A stretch of DNA of 64,000 nucleotides from Rotaria sordida (taxonomy: Eukaryota; Rotifera; Eurotatoria; Philodinida; Philodinidae), in contig CAJNOL010000112.1 of the NCBI GenBank assembly GCA_905250125.1, forward strand, positions 62,001 through 126,000. The letters are read 5' to 3'. The notes beneath the pieces are model-generated. The model made no database searches and had not been told where the DNA came from. It saw only the letters and a list, made by a program, of their open reading frames with translations. Within the stretch, counting starts at the first letter, position 1. The number at the start of each line of letters is the position of its first letter. Positions 60,505 to 64,000 of this stretch are shown here, one piece after another. A program made the translations under genes and the position numbers.

Positions 60505-61196
60505 ATGTTTTTAAATATTGATTATGCTAAACGAGTAAGTAGAATTTTTTTTTAAAAATCAAATATTAATTATTTTCTTATAAAAAAATAAAGGCTGCTG
60601 CTCGTGATACAAATATTCAATCTCTTGATATAATATCAATTGAAGATGATAATGATATTGATTATGAACAATTATTTGATGATGATATAACAATCGATAA
60701 TTCGAAAATCGAAATAAAAAAACCTATTAAACGTGTTCGTTTTGCTCCAAATATTGATGAAAATTCTTTAACACCAATTTTACCACGTTCATCATCTATA
60801 CGACCAAGATTTGATATTGAATTTGATTTTGATTCACTTGTATCACCATCAAATGAATTAAATTCTAATGATTCATTTGTAACAGAAAAATCTATTAATT
60901 GGAAAGAAGCTTTTCTTAGTGATTTACATATAGCTAAAAACAATCAACCAACATTAATTTCTTCACCATCAATTATACAAATAGATAATAAAACAAATCA
61001 AGATACATTATGGGATTTTATGAAAGAATCAAATCCTGAATTATTTGAAAAAATTCAAAGAATATATAATGATAAACAAAAACGTATTGATCGATTTTCT
61101 ATACAACAACCAACATTATCTAATAAAATAAATAGTAAAATTACAAAATCTACAACTATATCAGATAAAGAAGGTATTCAAAAGACAATATCTTAA
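60505..61196 (+). CDS. Unidentified acidic protein with a PP1-docking-like RVRF motif
   Basis: Two exons, 60505-60534 and 60594-61196, give 210 residues starting MFLNIDYAKR; the ATG lies 3 nt after TATTTTTCTAG. The protein is acidic and Ser-rich. KKPIKRVRFAPN contains a basic-RVxF motif like those that dock protein phosphatase 1. Other blocks are NWKEAFLSDLHIAKNN and DTLWDFMKESNPELFEKIQR. No domain was recognised. A possible donor near the end (GAAG|GTATTC, 61171) would join in phase to the exon at 62390, making this and the next entry one gene. The upstream F-box exon cannot be joined in frame. Confidence 0.5.
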
Positions 61197-62389
61197 TGAA
61201 AAAAAAAAATATTTATATAATTTGAAATAAAAGAAAAATCAACACAACTATTTTTATTGACATATGATATACTTATTATTTATCTAACTGATAGATTAAT
61301 CTATCAATTTTTGGAATTGATATAAAGAGTTATCTTCATGCTATTCGAGTATGACATCAGTATTTATTATCCATATTCCATTATTAAATACAATAGAAAA
61401 TAAAGTGATCATTAGTTATATTGAAAAACCTTAGTTTTACTGTTGGAAGAGCAGTGGCCGGATTTCATGAGTTTTAAACTTCTGGAATTCTTAAAAGTGC
61501 AGCTTCATTCATAGAACTCTCGGAAGAATGTGGATGTGGATTTGCCTTTACAGTTATACTCATTTTTAAATACCCACGGAAAGGATTGTACTATGCATTT
61601 GTTATCTCTCATGAGATTTCTGGATGTAAGACACCATTACAATTGTTGGGTAAGTAAAACATGATGATGTTAATTTCATTTGTTTGAAATACTAAGGATT
61701 GATCTGTTATCTAAATTTTAATAAATTAGGATTACTTCAGTGTTGGAGTTCCGTGAGTGAAGTTATACTTTTAAGGATTTTATAAATTCAGAATTCATGA
61801 AATTCGGACATGTCTCAAAATAAAAAATAAAAGATCAGAACTATCAGTACTTTCATAGTATATCATTTATTTTTGTCGATTTACAATAAGATTTAATAGT
61901 TGTTTAGATAAGAACTAAAGAGATATAGGAGATTTTTCTGAGTAAATTTAATTCCAACACTAAAGACTTTCTCTTCCTGAAAAAACCAATTTCGCTCCAG
62001 ATACATTCAAATTACCTGAAGTTTGGAGAATATATTGGAGCTATAGTAAAATTTTCAGCTCTATACCATAACACTTGACAGAAATGTTTCATCAAACAAG
62101 AGTCAAAAATAGCTCATTTGCTACTACAAAGTCTTTTCTTTTAAATTCTTTTACTTTTTATATGGGAAAAAATGAGTGACAAGTTGAAGGTTTCAAAAAC
62201 TTCTAAATTGCACGATCGAAAAAATGTATAAACAAAGAAAAAATGAAAAAGCTTTTCCTACTTTTTTTTCGAAGTAGGTAATGACAGAAATCATCAAAAA
62301 ATTTCGGCAAAAAAAAAGGAGGTGCTAAATAAAAAATCATTTAAACTATATGATGAATGTGAACATTATTTTTGAATATTTTTTTGTAG
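61197..62389. other. Intergenic DNA or long intron
   Basis: No coding sequence is visible. It contains a foldback element near 61.45-61.81 kb. If the flanking exons belong to one gene this is a 1.2-kb intron. Confidence 0.4.
61452..61812. repeat. Foldback element
   Basis: CAGTGGCCGGATTTCATGAG ... TTCTTAAAAGTGCAGCTTCATTC with GAACTC at the left is matched, inverted, by GAGTTCCGTGAGTGAAGTTA ... GAATTCATGAAATTCGG at the right. Arms of about 75 bp are about 75-80% identical. Another MITE-like element without coding capacity. Confidence 0.55.
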
Positions 62390-63934
62390 TTTCCGTATCA
62401 AAGTCTATATCATTATCTGAAATCGAATTGAAACCATCCGAATCATCGAATATTTCAATTATTGAAATTCGACTTGAAAATGGTATTTATTATCTTACAA
62501 AATTTTTCTTGATAATTTTGTTTTTTTTTCTTTCTTTCTTTCTTTCAATATGTTATTAGATGAATTCAATCAAATTCATGAAGAACTTCTTCATTTTTTA
62601 TTACCATATCATAAAATTTTATGTCAAGAAAATATTTGGCCAAAAGAATATAATTTTACATCACCAAATATATCATTTCAATTAATAAAAAATATTTGTG
62701 AAAATGAAAAATATTTTATTAAAAATTTAAATCGTAGTGATATACTTAAATATTTAATGTTTATTTATACAATAACATCATTTCTTTATATATTTGCTTA
62801 TTGTTCATTACAAACAGCTATACATCATATTGAAAATATAATTGTACAAAATATGAAATATGTTTGCATTGGTTTGTTTGTTTGAATTAAATTTTAATAA
62901 AAATATTATTTAATTTTGAAAAATTTTCTAGATCAAGAATGTGGTAAACCATTATTTGATTTATTAACAAAAACTCATCAAAAATTTGAAAATATTCTTC
63001 ATCCAAAAATTTTACATATTAAACAAATGTTTGTTGATTTTTTTGATAAAAGACGACGATTAATTGGTACTATAAGACAAATATCAGAACCAAAAGTAAA
63101 ACAAAAATAAGTTTTTTTTGTCAAACACAATCTAAAAGCAATGTCAAAATATAGAGATAGAAATTTGGATCCCGCTGACAGATACATTAGTAACGGCTGA
63201 TCACTAGAGTTCATTGGGTTGGTCTCGAAACCGTATTTCATTGAGTGCAGATCTGAAAATTTTGGAGCTAATACCCTCTACTCATCATAGACGTTGTTGA
63301 TATACGATATTAATAACGTCTTGTTATAATTTATGAACTACTGGTTTTTCCTACTTAGGTCGAAAATAAAAAGACCGAAAGTAACAATGCTAAAAATTAA
63401 GTAGATAAATGTGAATTCAGTGTTTACTATTGAAAACGAAAGAGTAAACCACAAATAAAAAGACTTGTTTATCTTACAAGCGAACGTTTCCAAATGTCAA
63501 ATCGGTTTTCACTATTCTTTCAGTCTTAGAGAGTAGTGAAAAAAGTATATTTTAGTTTGATTTTTCAATCGTTTGTATCTATTATACACGGTGTGTATTA
63601 GATTTTGTAATGCTATTAACTGTTTGCTTTTCTGTTTTGATACACTCCAGAAGGTTGTAGGTGTACGTAGTGCTCTACTCTTCAGACTCACACCTTCTCA
63701 GTGATTAATAACAGCAGCTACATCATGTTTGACATTTTAATCCCGTAGGGATTGTGCTAACAGTTTTATTTTAATTAAAATAAAATATTCTCTATCATAG
63801 TTTCTTCTTCTTGTTCAATATGAATCAATTGAACTATTGCATGATATTGAACGTGGTCTTTCATCAATTATTGAACTTCGTTCTTATGTTTATGATAAAC
63901 AGATTAATATTACTCGAGATGAATTAAATGATTT
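62390..63934 (+). CDS. Unidentified helical protein, incomplete at both ends
   Basis: Exons 62390-62482, 62560-62871, 62932-63095 and 63801-63934 connect in frame by good donors and acceptors; the last ends at GATTT|GTAAGT and the gene continues past the window. The first begins after TTTTTTGTAG in phase 1, so an earlier exon exists, possibly the gene at 60505. The protein starts Ser-rich (SVSKSISLSEIELKPSESSN), then turns largely helical with hydrophobic stretches (MFIYTITSFLYIFAYC). Further blocks are DQECGKPLFDLLTKTHQKFE, FFDKRRRLIGTIRQISEPK and YESIELLHDIERGLSSIIEL. I could not assign it to a family. The 705-bp intron before the last exon carries a repeat shared with an MLL intron. Confidence 0.5.
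63701..63766. repeat. Dispersed repeat shared with 42.89 kb
   Basis: GTGATTAATAACAGCAGCTA, CATCATGTTTGACATTTTAA and the bases after it match 42892-42962 at about 80% identity, same orientation. As there, it ends close to a splice acceptor. Its full extent is unclear. Confidence 0.45.
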
Positions 63935-64000
63935 GTAAGTTATTGTTTAGATTTTTAATAACATATATTCTTTGTTTATTTATTATAAACAAAACAAAAA

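Noticed and set aside
1-64000. CRISPR arrays, prokaryotic operons, rRNA genes
   Set aside because: The window is intron-rich animal DNA; no regularly spaced direct repeats with unique spacers and no rRNA-like sequence were seen.

Overview
The window is animal nuclear DNA. It is very AT-rich, with A/T-ending codons, long poly-T and poly-A tracts, and many short introns (about 40-90 bp) mixed with a few of 1-3 kb. The gene set is metazoan: CSN2, SNRNP40, pyruvate kinase, a GFI1/Senseless zinc-finger factor, RPLP0, a trithorax/MLL methyltransferase and LRRC45. Several start codons lie directly behind a perfect splice acceptor, two tight same-strand gene pairs look like operons, and F-box fragments and decayed DNA transposons are common. 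Together these suggest a lineage with spliced-leader trans-splicing. A bdelloid rotifer is my best guess, but this is inference and not proven by the sequence.

Layout, left to right. 1.2-3.7 kb (+): a MATH-like/BTB protein. Only 75 bp later, CSN2 follows (3.8-7.9 kb). 8.9 kb: a small orphan coding exon, possibly the first exon of pyruvate kinase. 9.3-10.4 kb: SNRNP40. 10.7-15.6 kb: a 17-exon pyruvate kinase with 9-nt and 21-nt microexons and a GC-rich hAT-type MITE in its largest intron. 15.6-21.0 kb: no gene found. 21.0-22.4 kb: a GFI1/Senseless-type factor with six zinc fingers. 24.1-28.7 kb: a repeat graveyard holding a dead mariner, two oppositely oriented fragments of one unidentified gene family, an F-box fragment and a Tc1-like TIR element.

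29.0-31.6 kb (-): RPLP0, divergent from (+) a trithorax/MLL-type H3K4 methyltransferase (31.9-43.6 kb). The latter has PHD fingers, an extended PHD, FYRN, a Taspase1-like site, FYRC and SET. Its introns carry a second hAT MITE and several foldback repeats. 46.1-47.9 kb (+): a secreted, Tyr-rich, dibasic-site preproprotein. 48.3-53.2 kb: four small or unfamiliar membrane-protein genes. 54.8-60.0 kb (-): LRRC45, a centrosomal linker protein, divergent from a short F-box gene. The right end holds two unidentified genes, which may be one gene; the last runs off the window.

All exon models were built by hand from splice signals and reading-frame continuity. Those of CSN2, SNRNP40, PKM, GFI1, RPLP0, MLL and LRRC45 join in frame throughout and give near-expected protein lengths, except that pyruvate kinase is longer than usual and the MLL protein is much shorter. 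Housekeeping functions (splicing, translation, glycolysis, neddylation control) sit beside chromatin and cell-fate regulators, with no sign of a single pathway cluster.
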